64,000 nt of DNA from Burkholderiales bacterium (GCA_017302655.1 JAFLDE010000001.1:62001-126000); one strand, 5' to 3'; counted from the first letter of the stretch, positions 1-9,084 are shown. Numbers and translations: made by a program. Notes: generated by a model not told the origin, from the letters alone.

Positions 1-1839
1 ATCGTGTTCGCGCACAACAAGACCTTGGCGGCGCAGCTCTACGCCGAGTTCCGCGATTTCTTTCCGAACAACGCGGTGGAGTACTTCGTTTCCTATTACG
101 ACTACTACCAGCCCGAGGCCTACGTGCCTCAGCGCGACCTGTTCATCGAAAAGGACAGCGCAATCAATGAGCAGATCGAGCAGTTGCGCCTGTCCTGCAC
201 GAAGAGCCTGATGGAGCGGCGCGATGTGGTCATCGTGGCCAGCGTGAGCGCCATCTATGGCATCGGCAACCCGGCCGACTACCACCAGATGGTGTTGACC
301 CTGCGCGTTGGCGACACCCTGGGTCAGCGCGACCTGATCGCGCAGCTGGTGCGCATGCAATACCAGCGCAATGAGCTGGAGTTCACACGCGGCCACTTCC
401 GCGTGCGCGGAGACACGGTGGACGTGTTCCCGGCGGAACACTCCGAACTGGCACTGCGCATCGAACTCTTCGACGACGAGGTCGAGAGCATGAGCCTCTT
501 CGACCCACTCACCGGCGCCATCCGCCATAAGCTGGCACGCTTCACCGTCTACCCGAGCAGCCACTACGTGACGCCGCGCGAACGAGTGCTGGCCGCCTTG
601 GAGACCATCAAGGAGGAGCTGCGGCAACGCGTTGCCCAGTTCATTGCCGAGGGCAAGCTGGTCGAGGCGCAGCGCATCGAGCAGCGGACCCGTTTCGACG
701 TGGAGATGCTGCAGGAGGTTGGGCACTGCAAGGGCATCGAGAACTACACCCGCCACCTCAGCGGCGCGGCGCCTGGCGAAGCGCCACCCACGCTGGTGGA
801 CTATCTGCCGGCCGACGCGCTGATGTTCGTCGACGAGAGCCACGTCACCATCGGCCAGTTCGGAGCCATGTACAACGGCGACCGCTCGCGCAAGACCACC
901 TTGGTGGAGTACGGCTTCCGCCTGCCTTCAGCCCTCGACAACCGACCGCTCAAGTTCGAGGAATTCGAGCGCAAGATGCGCCAGGCGGTCTTCGTCTCGG
1001 CCACGCCGGCCGACTACGAGAAGAAGCAAAGCGGGCAGGTGGTCGAGCAGGTGGTTCGGCCCACGGGTCTGGTGGATCCGGTGGTGGAGGTCAGGCCGGC
1101 CACCCATCAGGTGGACGACGTGCTGCAGGAAATCCGCGAGCGCGTGACCGTGCAGCAACGGGTGCTCATCACCACGCTGACCAAGCGCATGGCCGAGCAG
1201 CTCACGGGATATCTCGAGGAGAACGGCGTCAAGGTGCGCTACTTGCACTCGGATGTGGACACGGTGGAGCGCGTGGAGATCATCCGGGATCTGCGCTTGG
1301 GGCTCTTTGACGTGCTGGTGGGCATCAATCTATTGCGCGAAGGCCTGGATATCCCCGAGGTGTCCTTGGTCGCCATCCTGGACGCCGACAAGGAAGGCTT
1401 TCTGCGCAGCGAGCGCAGCCTCATCCAGACCATCGGCCGCGCGGCGCGTCACCTGGATGGCAAGGCCATCCTCTACGCCGATCGCATCACTGACTCCATG
1501 CGCCGTGCGCTTCAGGAGACCGAGCGGCGTCGCGCCAAGCAGCTTGCCTTCAACGCCGAACACGGCATCACGCCGCGCGGCGTGGCCAAGCAGGTGAGGG
1601 AACTGATCGATGGCGTGGTCAGCGGCAAGGCACGCGACGAAGCGGCCAAGCTCGCGCGCGAAGATGCTGTGGCGAGGCCCGAAGCGCTCAGCGAGAAGGA
1701 GGCGAGCCGGCGCATCCAGCAACTGGAAAAGCAGATGTACGAGCACGCACGCAATCTGGAGTTCGAGCAGGCAGCCCGCATGCGCGATCAGTTGGCGCAG
1801 TTGAAGGAGGCCTTGTTCGGCGCGCGGGGGGCGGCCTAG
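1..1839 (+). CDS. uvrB: Excinuclease ABC subunit B, 5'-truncated by the window edge
   Basis: UvrB is the damage-verifying helicase-like subunit of nucleotide excision repair; it is loaded by UvrA and then recruits UvrC. The reading frame is open from base 1, so the start codon and the N-terminal 80 or so residues with the Walker A motif lie outside the window. The visible part (about 612 residues) begins at the [10 protein letters not shown] segment and contains the Tyr-rich beta-hairpin ([10 protein letters not shown]). It then has the DExH-type box MFVDESHVT, the helicase motif VI segment QTIGRAARH, and a C-terminal UVR domain ([20 protein letters not shown]) that contacts UvrC. The stop is TAG at 1837-1839. 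The isc operon follows 113 bases later in the same direction but has its own operator. Identity is certain; only completeness is limited by the window. Confidence 0.97.
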   Translation: MVFAHNKTLAAQLYAEFRDFFPNNAVEYFVSYYDYYQPEAYVPQRDLFIEKDSAINEQIEQLRLSCTKSLMERRDVVIVASVSAIYGIGNPADYHQMVLTLRVGDTLGQRDLIAQLVRMQYQRNELEFTRGHFRVRGDTVDVFPAEHSELALRIELFDDEVESMSLFDPLTGAIRHKLARFTVYPSSHYVTPRERVLAALETIKEELRQRVAQFIAEGKLVEAQRIEQRTRFDVEMLQEVGHCKGIENYTRHLSGAAPGEAPPTLVDYLPADALMFVDESHVTIGQFGAMYNGDRSRKTTLVEYGFRLPSALDNRPLKFEEFERKMRQAVFVSATPADYEKKQSGQVVEQVVRPTGLVDPVVEVRPATHQVDDVLQEIRERVTVQQRVLITTLTKRMAEQLTGYLEENGVKVRYLHSDVDTVERVEIIRDLRLGLFDVLVGINLLREGLDIPEVSLVAILDADKEGFLRSERSLIQTIGRAARHLDGKAILYADRITDSMRRALQETERRRAKQLAFNAEHGITPRGVAKQVRELIDGVVSGKARDEAAKLAREDAVARPEALSEKEASRRIQQLEKQMYEHARNLEFEQAARMRDQLAQLKEALFGARGAA

Positions 1840-1842
1840 TCG

Positions 1843-1857
1843 TTTGTCCAGGACAAA
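1843..1857. promoter_or_regulatory. Perfect 15-bp palindrome between uvrB and iscR
   Basis: Two 7-bp half-sites, TTTGTCC and GGACAAA, flank a single central A. A one-base loop cannot form a stable RNA hairpin, so this reads as a binding site for a dimeric protein on DNA. It lies about 30 bp upstream of the IscR-like site and 95 bp before iscR. It does not match the IscR type 1 or type 2 patterns, the FNR box, or the CTG-N10-CAG LexA box. The regulator is unknown. Confidence 0.4.
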
Positions 1858-1885
1858 TGGGCCTACTCCCGGCAGGGTGTCTGGG

Positions 1886-1910
1886 ATAGACGACTAAACT
1901 ACTCGGACAT
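1886..1910 (+). promoter_or_regulatory. IscR type 1 operator upstream of iscR
   Basis: The 25 bases from 1886 match the IscR type 1 consensus ATASYYGACTRWWWYAGTCRRSTAT at 20 of 25 positions by direct alignment. The core GACTAAACTACTCGG retains the GACT and AGTC-like half-sites. In Enterobacteria, Fe-S loaded IscR binds such a site to repress its own operon, and the position about 45 bp before the iscR start fits the same autoregulation here. No convincing -10/-35 pair was identified around it. The function is inferred from the match and the position. Confidence 0.7.
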
Positions 1911-1952
1911 TGAATCAGGGATTCCCCTGTAGTTGTTACCGGAGTGAGCACC

Positions 1953-2492
1953 ATGCGTCTGACCACCAAGGGCCGTTTCGCTGTCACCGCCATGCTGGAC
2001 TTGGCACTGCGTGAGCACCAGGGCCCCGTCGCTCTGGCTGCCATCAGCCAGCGTCAGCAGATTTCGCTCTCGTATTTGGAGCAACTGTTTGGCAAGCTGC
2101 GCCGCGCCGATTTGGTGCAGTCCACGCGCGGGCCGGGCGGGGGCTACACCTTGGGCCGCAGCAGCCAGGACATCACGGTGGCCGACGTCATCTTGGCGGT
2201 GGACGAGCCCATTGACGCCACGGGCTGCGGTGGCAAGGACAGCTGTGCGGGGGCTGACGATGGCGGTCGCTGCATGACCCACGATCTGTGGACGCGCCTG
2301 AACGAACACATGCTTGTTTATCTTTCGAGCATCAGCCTCAGGCAGCTGGTGGATGAGCAGCATGCCAAAGGTGTGGTCATCACAGAAGGCTCCCCGCTGA
2401 AGCGCGCGATCTCCTCGCAGCCGGTGGTCAAGCCCATCCGCATCACGGGGCCCAATTCGGTGTTCGACCTGGGCAATGTGTTGACCAAGTAA
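1953..2492 (+). CDS. iscR: Fe-S cluster assembly transcription factor IscR
   Basis: An Rrf2-family winged-helix repressor of 179 residues that senses [2Fe-2S] status and controls the isc operon. The ATG at 1953 is chosen because the protein then begins MRLTTKGRFAVTAMLDLAL, as in the family, and GGAG lies 8 bases upstream; a GTG at 1944 would overlap that Shine-Dalgarno. The helix-turn-helix covers about residues 25-65, ending in the RGPGGGYTLG wing. Cluster ligands are Cys92, Cys98, Cys107 and His110; the last spacing is three residues longer than in E. coli. It is the first gene of an isc operon and lies just behind an IscR-type operator, so negative autoregulation is expected. Confidence 0.97.
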   Translation: MRLTTKGRFAVTAMLDLALREHQGPVALAAISQRQQISLSYLEQLFGKLRRADLVQSTRGPGGGYTLGRSSQDITVADVILAVDEPIDATGCGGKDSCAGADDGGRCMTHDLWTRLNEHMLVYLSSISLRQLVDEQHAKGVVITEGSPLKRAISSQPVVKPIRITGPNSVFDLGNVLTK

Positions 2493-2498
2493 TTCCCC

Positions 2499-3716
2499 AT
2501 GACGCCTCACCTCCCCATTTACCTGGACTACGGCGCCACCACGCCTTGTGACCCTCGCGTCGTTGACGCCATGATTCCCTGGCTGCGCGAGCATTTCGGC
2601 AACCCGGCGTCGCGCAGCCATGCCTACGGCTGGGAGGCCGAGGCGGCCGTTGAGAAGGCGCGCGAGCAGGTGGCGCAACTGATCGGCGCCGACCCACGCG
2701 AAATCGTCTGGACCAGCGGGGCCACCGAAAGCAACAACCTCGCCATCAAGGGTGCCGCCGAGTTCTACAAAAGCCGGGGCAAGCACATCGTCACCGTCAA
2801 GACGGAGCACAAGGCGGTGCTGGACACCTGCCGCGAACTGGAGCGCCGTGGCTTCGACGTGACTTACCTGCCGGTACAGGAAGACGGCTTGGTCGACCCG
2901 GAACGCTTCCGCGAGGCGATCAGCCAGCCTGGCACCATCTTGGCCTCGGTGATGGCCGTGAACAACGAGATCGGTGTCATCCAGGACATGGCACTGCTCG
3001 GCCAGCTGTGTCGCGAGCGTGGCGTGGTGTTTCACGTGGACGCCGCCCAGGCCACGGGCAAGATCGCCATCGACTTGGCGGACCTGCCGGTCGATCTGAT
3101 GAGCTTGGCATCTCACAAGACCTACGGGCCCAAAGGCATCGGCGCGCTTTACGTGCGACGCAAGCCGCGCGTGCGTCTGGAAGCCCAGATGCACGGCGGT
3201 GGCCACGAGCGTGGCATGCGCTCGGGTACCTTGCCGACTCACCAAATCGTGGGCATGGGCGAAGCCTTCCGCATCGCTCGTGAGGAAATGCCGGTGGAAC
3301 TGGAGCGCGTGCGCATGTTGCAGCAGCGCTTGTTGGCCGGCATCCAGGGCATTGAAGAGGTCTACATCAACGGACATCTGACCCGGCGCGTGCCGCACAA
3401 CGTCAATGCCAGCTTCAACTATGTGGAAGGCGAGTCCTTGATCATGGGCGTGAAGGGCTTGGCGCTGTCGTCTGGCTCGGCCTGCACGTCGGCCAGTCTT
3501 GAGCCAAGCTATGTGCTGCGTGCCCTCGGTCGCTCGGACGAGCTGGCTCATTCCAGCCTGCGCATGACCATTGGCCGTTTCACGACGGTGGAGGACATCG
3601 ACACGGCCGTGGCGTTGTTGCAGGACCGCGTGGGCAAGCTGCGCGAGCTCTCCCCGCTGTGGGAGATGCACAAGGACGGGATTGATTTGTCGACCATTCA
3701 GTGGTCGGCGCACTGA
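2499..3716 (+). CDS. iscS: Cysteine desulfurase IscS
   Basis: A 405-residue PLP-dependent class V aminotransferase-fold enzyme that converts cysteine to alanine and delivers persulfide sulfur to IscU, and in the family also to tRNA thiolation. It starts [12 protein letters not shown] as IscS proteins do. The PLP lysine is Lys207 in the [12 protein letters not shown] motif, and the persulfide cysteine is Cys329 in [17 protein letters not shown]. The length equals E. coli IscS (404) plus one. It begins 6 bases after the iscR stop and is followed 10 bases later by iscU, so it is cotranscribed with them. No anomalies. Confidence 0.98.
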   Translation: MTPHLPIYLDYGATTPCDPRVVDAMIPWLREHFGNPASRSHAYGWEAEAAVEKAREQVAQLIGADPREIVWTSGATESNNLAIKGAAEFYKSRGKHIVTVKTEHKAVLDTCRELERRGFDVTYLPVQEDGLVDPERFREAISQPGTILASVMAVNNEIGVIQDMALLGQLCRERGVVFHVDAAQATGKIAIDLADLPVDLMSLASHKTYGPKGIGALYVRRKPRVRLEAQMHGGGHERGMRSGTLPTHQIVGMGEAFRIAREEMPVELERVRMLQQRLLAGIQGIEEVYINGHLTRRVPHNVNASFNYVEGESLIMGVKGLALSSGSACTSASLEPSYVLRALGRSDELAHSSLRMTIGRFTTVEDIDTAVALLQDRVGKLRELSPLWEMHKDGIDLSTIQWSAH

Positions 3717-3726
3717 GGAGAGCGAC

Positions 3727-4119
3727 ATGGCATATAGCGACAAGGTCGTCGAACACTACGAGAACCCGCGCAATGTGGGCAGCTTCGACAAGGGCGACGA
3801 GGCCGTGGGCACCGGCATGGTCGGCGCACCAGCCTGTGGTGACGTGATGAAGCTGCAGATCAAGGTCAATGCCGAAACCGGCTTGATCGAAGACGCACGC
3901 TTCAAGACCTATGGCTGTGGCTCAGCCATCGCCAGCAGCTCGCTGGTGACCGAGTGGGTGAAGGGCAAGTCGCTGGACGAGGCGATGGAGATCCGCAACA
4001 GCCAGATCGCGGAAGAACTGGCGCTGCCGCCTGTCAAGATTCACTGTTCGATCCTGGCCGAGGACGCCATCAAGGCTGCGGTGGCTGACTACCGCGCCAA
4101 GCATCAGGTCTCCGCATGA
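3727..4119 (+). CDS. iscU: Fe-S cluster scaffold IscU
   Basis: The 130-residue scaffold on which IscS sulfur and iron are assembled into [2Fe-2S] clusters. The ATG at 3727 follows AGGAGAG and gives the canonical [20 protein letters not shown] start; upstream codons in the same frame are inside iscS. Ligand cysteines are Cys37 (GAPACGDV), Cys64 (YGCGSAIAS) and Cys107 (KIHCSIL). The HscA recognition motif LPPVK is present at residues 100-104. This fits the two co-chaperone genes just downstream. The last 4 bases overlap the iscA start (ATGA). Confidence 0.98.
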   Translation: MAYSDKVVEHYENPRNVGSFDKGDEAVGTGMVGAPACGDVMKLQIKVNAETGLIEDARFKTYGCGSAIASSSLVTEWVKGKSLDEAMEIRNSQIAEELALPPVKIHCSILAEDAIKAAVADYRAKHQVSA

Positions 4120-4439
4120 GCATCACCCTCAGCGAAGCGGCGGCACGCCATGTCAGTCGCTACCTGCAACGCCGGGGCAGGGGGGTGGGCGTGCGCTTGG
4201 GCGTGAAGACCACTGGCTGCTCTGGCCTCGCCTACAAGTTGGAATACGCCGATGAAGTCGCTCCGGAAGACGTCGTCTTCGAGGATCGCGGTGTCAAGGT
4301 GTTGATCGACCCGAAGAGCCTGCCCTACCTCGACGGCACTGAGCTGGATTTCGTGCGTGAAGGCCTGAACGAAGGCTTCAAGTTCCACAACCCCAAGGAA
4401 AAAGACCGCTGCGGCTGCGGCGAGTCCTTCCGGGTGTGA
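4116..4439 (+). CDS. iscA: A-type Fe-S carrier IscA
   Basis: A 107-residue A-type carrier that passes clusters from the scaffold to targets, particularly for [4Fe-4S] maturation. The three conserved cysteines are present: Cys35 in [10 protein letters not shown], and Cys99 and Cys101 in the C-terminal CGCGESF motif. The start overlaps the iscU stop by 4 bases, indicating translational coupling. Position in the operon (after iscU, before hscB) favours IscA over the paralogues ErpA and SufA. Confidence 0.96.
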   Translation: MSITLSEAAARHVSRYLQRRGRGVGVRLGVKTTGCSGLAYKLEYADEVAPEDVVFEDRGVKVLIDPKSLPYLDGTELDFVREGLNEGFKFHNPKEKDRCGCGESFRV

Positions 4440-4960
4440 ACGTCTCGGCCAACGATTTCGCGTTGTTCGAGTTGCCGGCACGCCAGCGGCTCGACCGCGC
4501 CGAGCTGGACGCGCGCTGGAAGCGGCTGGCCTCCGAGGTGCACCCAGATCGCTTCGTGGGGCAGGGCGCGTCTACGCAGGCTCAAGCGATGCAATGGGCG
4601 TTGCGCGTGAACGAGGCCTACCGCCGCCTGCGCGACCCGCTGAAGCGGGCCGCCTATCTGTGCGAGTTGCAGGGCGCGCCCATCGAGGCGGAAAGCAACA
4701 CCCGCATGTGCGGCGCTTTCCTTGCCGAACAGATGGCATGGCGAGAGGCGTTGGATGACGCTGAGGCGGAGGCTGCCATCGATGCCCTGCGCCAAGTCGT
4801 CAAGCGTCGTGAGGCGGGCCTGTTCGAGACTGCAGCCCGTGAATTGGATGATGCCGGCGGATCTCCCGCCCGCGCTGCCGAAGCCGTGCGCTCCCTGATG
4901 TTTGTCGAGCGTTTCCTGAAAGACATCGAGCGTCGACGCGACGCGCTTTTCCCTCTCTGA
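4436..4960 (+). CDS. hscB: J-domain co-chaperone HscB
   Basis: A 174-residue J-domain protein that brings IscU to the specialised Hsp70 HscA and stimulates its ATPase. The N-terminal J domain carries the HPD motif at residues 36-38 (SEVHPDRF). The C-terminal helical domain (about residues 90-170) is the IscU-binding part. The start is a GTG at 4436 that overlaps the iscA stop as GTGA; no ATG gives a full J domain. hscA follows with a single base between. Confidence 0.95.
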   Translation: MNVSANDFALFELPARQRLDRAELDARWKRLASEVHPDRFVGQGASTQAQAMQWALRVNEAYRRLRDPLKRAAYLCELQGAPIEAESNTRMCGAFLAEQMAWREALDDAEAEAAIDALRQVVKRREAGLFETAARELDDAGGSPARAAEAVRSLMFVERFLKDIERRRDALFPL

Positions 4961-4961
4961 A

Positions 4962-6821
4962 ATGGCCTTGCTGCAGATATCGGAACCGGGCCAGAGCCCG
5001 GAGCCGCACCAACGCCGGCTGGCCGTCGGCATTGACCTGGGCACCACGCATTCGCTGGTGGCGGCGGTGCGCCATGGCTTGCCAGAGTGTCTGCCGGATG
5101 CCCAGGGGCGCTCCATCTTGCCTTCTGTGGTTCGCTACGCCGGCAATGGGCAGCGGCAATACGGCCACGAGGCGCTGGCGCAGGCGCCTGAAGATCCGGC
5201 CAACACCATCGTTTCGGTCAAGCGCCTGATGGGGCGTCGCCTCGCCGACCTGCCACAGGCCGCCAAGCTGCCCTATGGCCTGGAGGACGGGCCAGGCATG
5301 GTGCAGGTGAAGACGCGCGAGGGGCCCAAGTCGCCGGTCGAGGTGTCGGCCGAGCTGTTGGCAGTGCTTCGACAGCGGGCCGAGGACAGCTTCGACGACC
5401 TGCTCTACGGAGCGGTGATCACGGTGCCGGCCTACTTCGACGACGCGCAGCGCCAGGCCACGAAGGACGCCGCCGAAATGGCGGGTATCAAGGTCTTGCG
5501 CCTCATTAATGAACCGACGTCGGCGGCCATCGCCTACGGACTGGATCATGGAAGTGAAGGGCTGTATGCGGTCTACGACCTCGGCGGTGGCACTTTTGAC
5601 GTCAGCTTGCTGCGCCTAGCGCTTGGCGTGTTCGAGGTGGTGGCGACGGGCGGAGATTCGCTGCTGGGTGGCGATGATTTCGATCAAGCGCTGGCCGACT
5701 GGGCGCTGCAGCAGCAGGGCCTCAGCGCGCCCACGAGCGCCGATCGGCAACGGCTGCGGGCGGCCGCGCGGGCATGCAAGGAGCAGCTGTCCACGCTGAC
5801 CCAGGCACGGCTGCGCTGCTCGCTTTCGACGGGTGTGCTGGATCGGACGGTCTCACGCGCAGAGTTGGATGCGGTGGTGCGTCCCTGGGTGGACCGCACG
5901 CTTTCGGTGGTGCGCCGTGTGCTGCGCGACGCCAGCGTGGCGGCCAGCGATGTGCAAGGCGTGGTCATGGTCGGCGGTTCGTCCCGCATGCCGCAGGTGC
6001 GCGAGCGCGTCAGCCAACTTTTTGGGCGCCAAGTGCTGACCGACCTCGACCCTGATGAGGTGGTGGCGCTCGGCGCCGCTGTGCAGGCCAACCAACTGGC
6101 CGGAAACGCGGGCAGTGGCGAGGAACTGCTGCTGCTTGATGTGATTCCTCTCTCGCTGGGTCTGGAGACCATGGGAGGGCTGGTCGAGCGCATCGTGGAA
6201 CGCAATGCCACCCTGCCGGTGGCCAAGGCGCAAGAGTTCACCACCTTCAAGGACGGTCAGACTGCGTTGGCCTTGCATGTGGTGCAGGGCGAGCGTGAGT
6301 TGGTGAGCGAGTGCCGCTCGCTGGCGCGTTTCGAGCTGCGAGGCATTCCGCCGATGGCGGCGGGAAGCGCACGCATCCGCGTCACCTTTCAAGTCGATGC
6401 GGACGGACTGCTCAGTGTGTCGGCCCAGGAAATGGTGAGCGGCGTGAAAGCGGCGATCAGCGTCAAGCCCAGTTATGGCCTCAGCGATGAGCAGGTGGCC
6501 GCGATGCTCAAAGATGGCTTCTCCAGCGCCCAGTCCGACATGGCTGCCCGCAAGCTGCGCGAAGCGCAGGTGGAAGGCGAGCGCATGGCCGCTGCGACGG
6601 AAGCAGCCCTGGCGCTCGACGGTGACTTGCTGCCCCAGGCAGAAAGGGAGGCCATCGGATTGCTGTTGCAGGCACTGCGCAAACAGGTTGCTGGCGCAGA
6701 GGCCGACGCCATTGAGGCGGCAGTGCACCAGCTAGCGCAAGGCACCGAAGCTTTCGCCGCGGCTCGTATGAACCGCTCCATTCAGCAAGCGCTCAAGGGG
6801 CGCACCGTGGCGGAGTTGTGA
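4962..6821 (+). CDS. hscA: Fe-S assembly Hsp70 chaperone HscA
   Basis: A 619-residue specialised Hsp70 that uses ATP to help release clusters from IscU. The nucleotide-binding domain starts with the phosphate-1 motif [13 protein letters not shown] (about residues 23-35) and includes the phosphate-2 motif [13 protein letters not shown]. The substrate-binding beta domain begins near residue 390 ([14 protein letters not shown]), followed by a shortened helical lid. The length is like E. coli HscA (616) and shorter than DnaK. It begins right after the hscB stop. The gap to fdx is 76 bases and holds no additional gene. Confidence 0.97.
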   Translation: MALLQISEPGQSPEPHQRRLAVGIDLGTTHSLVAAVRHGLPECLPDAQGRSILPSVVRYAGNGQRQYGHEALAQAPEDPANTIVSVKRLMGRRLADLPQAAKLPYGLEDGPGMVQVKTREGPKSPVEVSAELLAVLRQRAEDSFDDLLYGAVITVPAYFDDAQRQATKDAAEMAGIKVLRLINEPTSAAIAYGLDHGSEGLYAVYDLGGGTFDVSLLRLALGVFEVVATGGDSLLGGDDFDQALADWALQQQGLSAPTSADRQRLRAAARACKEQLSTLTQARLRCSLSTGVLDRTVSRAELDAVVRPWVDRTLSVVRRVLRDASVAASDVQGVVMVGGSSRMPQVRERVSQLFGRQVLTDLDPDEVVALGAAVQANQLAGNAGSGEELLLLDVIPLSLGLETMGGLVERIVERNATLPVAKAQEFTTFKDGQTALALHVVQGERELVSECRSLARFELRGIPPMAAGSARIRVTFQVDADGLLSVSAQEMVSGVKAAISVKPSYGLSDEQVAAMLKDGFSSAQSDMAARKLREAQVEGERMAAATEAALALDGDLLPQAEREAIGLLLQALRKQVAGAEADAIEAAVHQLAQGTEAFAAARMNRSIQQALKGRTVAEL

Positions 6822-6897
6822 TGTCGGCCTCACGCCACGGGCTCCCACGATCCGCCAAATTGGCGAGTCATTCTCGCGGCACAAGGAAAATGCACTG

Positions 6898-7239
6898 ATG
6901 CCCACCATCACCATCCTGCCGCACGCCGAGTACTGTCCGCAGGGTCGCCAGGTGCAGGCACCGTCCGGAACCTCCATTTGCGAGGCCTTACTCGATAACG
7001 GTGTAGACATTGAGCATGCGTGCGATCAAGTCTGTGCCTGCACCACTTGCCATGTCGTTGTACGCAAAGGCTTCGCCTCACTTTCGGAGATGGAGGAAGG
7101 CGAAGAGGACATGCTGGATCGCGCTTGGGGCTTGGAAGCCGACTCTCGCCTGAGCTGCCAGGCTATCTTGGGCCGAGAGGATGTCACGGTGGAGATTCCG
7201 AAATACTCGATCAACCACGCCAAAGAGAAGCAAGGGTGA
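6898..7239 (+). CDS. fdx: ISC-type [2Fe-2S] ferredoxin
   Basis: A 113-residue adrenodoxin-like ferredoxin that supplies electrons for Fe-S cluster assembly. Ligands are Cys42, Cys48, Cys51 and Cys87 (C-x5-C-x2-C-x35-C), and the extra conserved Cys46 of ISC ferredoxins is present ([15 protein letters not shown]). The acidic surface [12 protein letters not shown] follows the loop, as in the family. It is the last isc gene. Neither iscX nor cyaY lies directly after it; instead tsaD begins within its stop codon (GTGA). Confidence 0.97.
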   Translation: MPTITILPHAEYCPQGRQVQAPSGTSICEALLDNGVDIEHACDQVCACTTCHVVVRKGFASLSEMEEGEEDMLDRAWGLEADSRLSCQAILGREDVTVEIPKYSINHAKEKQG

Positions 7240-8267
7240 GCTGGCGGGTCCTGGGTTTCGAATCCTCGTGCGACGAAACCGGTGTCGCGCTTGTCGAAGT
7301 CCCCGCTGCGGGGCCACCGCGCCTGCTTGCGCAAGCCCTTCACAGCCAGATTGAATTGCACCAGGACTATGGCGGCGTCGTGCCGGAGTTGGCGTCGCGC
7401 GACCACATCCGGCGCGCGCTGCCGCTGGCTCGCAGCGTCTTGCAGGAGGCGGCTCTAGCGCTGCGGGACCTGGATGCCATCGCCTACACGCAAGGCCCAG
7501 GTCTGGCCGGAGCGCTGCTGGTCGGCGCTGGCGTGGCGGTGTCACTGGCTGCGGCGCTGGACAAGCCCTCCATCGCCGTGCATCACCTGGAAGGTCATCT
7601 GCTTTCGCCTTTCCTGTCGAGCGACCCGCCTGACTTTCCCTTCGTCTGTTTGCTGGTGTCTGGCGGTCACACCCAGTTGATGCGCGTGGACGGGGTGGGT
7701 CGCTATGAGTTGCTGGGCGAGACGATTGACGACGCCGCAGGCGAGGCTTTTGACAAGAGCGCCAAGCTCCTGGGTTTGCCGTACCCCGGCGGGCCGCATC
7801 TGGCCAAGTTGGCCGAGAAGGGCAGGAAGGATGCCTTTCCTCTTCCGCGACCGCTGTTGCACTCGGGCAACCTCGACTTCAGTTTCGCTGGGCTGAAGAC
7901 GGCGGTGTTGACGCAGAGCCGCAAACTGGAGGCAAGCGAAGGGTCGCGCGCCGATCTCGCGGCCAGCACCCAGGCCGCCATCGTCGAGGTGCTGCTGAAG
8001 AAGTCGATGGCCGCACTGAAGATGACCGGCTTGCAGCGCCTCGTCGTTGCGGGGGGCGTGGGCGCCAACCGCTCGCTGCGCGAGCAGTTGCAACGCGCCT
8101 GTGACCGCCGTGGTGTGCGTTTGCACTTCCCTGAGTTAGCTCTGTGCACTGATAACGGCGCCATGATCGCTCTGGCCGCCGCGATGCGCTGGCAGGCTGG
8201 CTTGGCTTGCGCAAGCAAAGCTGCCAGCTTCGAGGTGCGGCCGCGGTGGCCCCTTGCCGAAATCTGA
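7236..8267 (+). CDS. tsaD: tRNA N6-threonylcarbamoyladenosine synthase subunit TsaD
   Basis: TsaD transfers the threonylcarbamoyl group onto A37 of ANN-decoding tRNAs, working with TsaB, TsaE and TsaC, none of which is in this window. The 343-residue product begins with GTG at 7236 and has the N-terminal [19 protein letters not shown] motif, which fixes the start. The metal-binding H-x3-H is His117/His121 in [12 protein letters not shown]. The phosphate and adenosine motifs VSGGHTQLM and [13 protein letters not shown] follow. The start overlaps the fdx stop by 4 bases, placing this tRNA-modification gene inside the Fe-S operon. Confidence 0.97.
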   Translation: MSWRVLGFESSCDETGVALVEVPAAGPPRLLAQALHSQIELHQDYGGVVPELASRDHIRRALPLARSVLQEAALALRDLDAIAYTQGPGLAGALLVGAGVAVSLAAALDKPSIAVHHLEGHLLSPFLSSDPPDFPFVCLLVSGGHTQLMRVDGVGRYELLGETIDDAAGEAFDKSAKLLGLPYPGGPHLAKLAEKGRKDAFPLPRPLLHSGNLDFSFAGLKTAVLTQSRKLEASEGSRADLAASTQAAIVEVLLKKSMAALKMTGLQRLVVAGGVGANRSLREQLQRACDRRGVRLHFPELALCTDNGAMIALAAAMRWQAGLACASKAASFEVRPRWPLAEI

Positions 8268-8275
8268 GGCGTCAC

Positions 8276-8461
8276 TCAGGCGGCAACCGGGTGCAAAGCT
8301 TGTTCGAGTTCGCGCAGATCCTGCTCGGCCACACAGGCGTCCCATTCGTCCCAGCCGGAATCCTGGCACTCCAAGCCTTCTAGGCTGGCTCGGCCGTACA
8401 GCACGGGCAGTAGGCGCTCCAGGCTGGAGCGGGCGGGGGCGGGGGTGCGTTGCGTGTTCAT
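8276..8461 (-). CDS. Small hypothetical protein, convergent to tsaD
   Basis: A 61-residue acidic ORF on the minus strand, beginning MNTQRTPAPARSSLERLLPV and ending EQDLRELEQALHPVAA. A GGAAAG sequence lies 9 bases before this ATG; an in-frame ATG at 8470 would add three residues (MGA) but leaves no spacing. It ends 8 bases from the tsaD stop and contains Cys and Trp (CQDSGWDEWDACVAE) in a compact order. The family was not recognised and no function is assigned. Support is the plausible ribosome-binding site, the fit between neighbours and ordinary composition; a chance ORF remains possible. Confidence 0.5.
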   Translation of the reverse strand: MNTQRTPAPARSSLERLLPVLYGRASLEGLECQDSGWDEWDACVAEQDLRELEQALHPVAA

Positions 8462-8483
8462 GGCGCCCATCTTTCCGTTGAGC

Positions 8484-8530
8484 GACTCCGGAGCGCAGAC
8501 CCCCAAAAGGGGGAAATTTGGGGGCCCCCA
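8484..8530. repeat. Palindrome-rich intergenic element of the CCCCC..GGGGG type
   Basis: Within 50 bases there are three nested palindromes: CTCCGGAG (8486-8493), CCCCC-AAAA-GGGGG (8500-8513), and the perfect GGGGGCCCCC (8520-8529). The arrangement resembles the interspersed C/G-tract elements of Burkholderiales, one of which is also seen between nuoC and nuoD in this window. It could act as a terminator for the small minus-strand gene's neighbours or simply be a mobile repeat remnant. Confidence 0.45.
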
Positions 8531-8610
8531 TCGTGACGGACGGTGCCTTCGGCAGGGGGCAAGGGGATTGCTCTTCAATTGAACGTTCGGGCGCCCCTTG
8601 CCCAAGGCGC

Positions 8611-8616
8611 TATACT
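8611..8616 (+). promoter_or_regulatory. Probable -10 element of the rpsO promoter
   Basis: TATACT lies about 160 bases before the rpsO start in a G+C-rich intergenic region. No good -35 hexamer is found 16-18 bases upstream, so only the -10 is called. Transcription from about 8623 would give a leader of roughly 150 nt, long enough for the regulatory structure described next to it. Confidence 0.4.
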
Positions 8617-8738
8617 TAGCCGGTTTTGCGCCCTCAGGGCTCGAAACGGCTTTCAAGCACGACGCACGGCAGGGGTCGGTTTCACCCCTGACCGCAAGTT
8701 CAACCCGGAAACCGTCGGCCCAGCAGCCAGAGTGGCGT

Positions 8739-8770
8739 GCGGTCGCGGCGCTTCCGCAACCGCAAGGAAA
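8739..8770 (+). promoter_or_regulatory. rpsO leader hairpin abutting the Shine-Dalgarno
   Basis: The leader can fold into GCGGT-c-GCGG / CCGC-a-ACCGC, with one internal C-A mismatch and a CGCTT loop (8739-8763). It is followed immediately by the AAGGAAA ribosome-binding site (8764-8770) and the rpsO ATG at 8776. S15 represses its own translation in several bacteria through structurally different leader RNAs. The placement suggests such an autoregulatory element; binding of S15 here is inference. Confidence 0.5.
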
Positions 8771-8775
8771 CTCGC

Positions 8776-9036
8776 ATGAGCATCAACACGGCCGACATCG
8801 TCAAGGCCCACGCCCGCGCTGCCAACGACACCGGCAGCCCCGAAGTCCAGGTCGCCCTGCTGACCGCGCGCATCAACGATCTGACGCCGCACTTCAAGGC
8901 CAACCCGAAGGATCATCACGGCCGCCGCGGCCTGCTGAAGATGGTCAACCAGCGCAAGAGCCTGCTGGCCTACCTGAAGAGCCGCGACAGCAGCCGCTAT
9001 GTGGACCTGATCAAGAAGCTGGGTCTGCGCAAGTAA
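8776..9036 (+). CDS. rpsO: 30S ribosomal protein S15
   Basis: An 86-residue four-helix protein that binds 16S rRNA early in small-subunit assembly. The central [18 protein letters not shown] and the [18 protein letters not shown] segment that contacts rRNA are intact. The ATG at 8776 is chosen because AAGGAAA lies 5 bases upstream and the product has family length; a longer in-frame start at 8737 falls inside the leader hairpin. It is followed by a hairpin and then pnp, the usual rpsO-pnp pair. Confidence 0.97.
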   Translation: MSINTADIVKAHARAANDTGSPEVQVALLTARINDLTPHFKANPKDHHGRRGLLKMVNQRKSLLAYLKSRDSSRYVDLIKKLGLRK

Positions 9037-9045
9037 GTCCCGCTT

Positions 9046-9084
9046 GGGCATGGCACTCGGTTCGGGTGCCATGCCCTTCGGTTT
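9046..9084 (+). terminator. rpsO-pnp intergenic hairpin (attenuator-like)
   Basis: A perfect 11-bp stem, GGGCATGGCAC (9046-9056) with GTGCCATGCCC (9066-9076), has a 9-base loop and is followed by TTCGGTTTT. The U-tract is interrupted, so termination is probably partial. In E. coli the rpsO-pnp spacer likewise holds a leaky terminator and an RNase III site involved in pnp autoregulation; the same role here is inferred from position. Confidence 0.65.
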
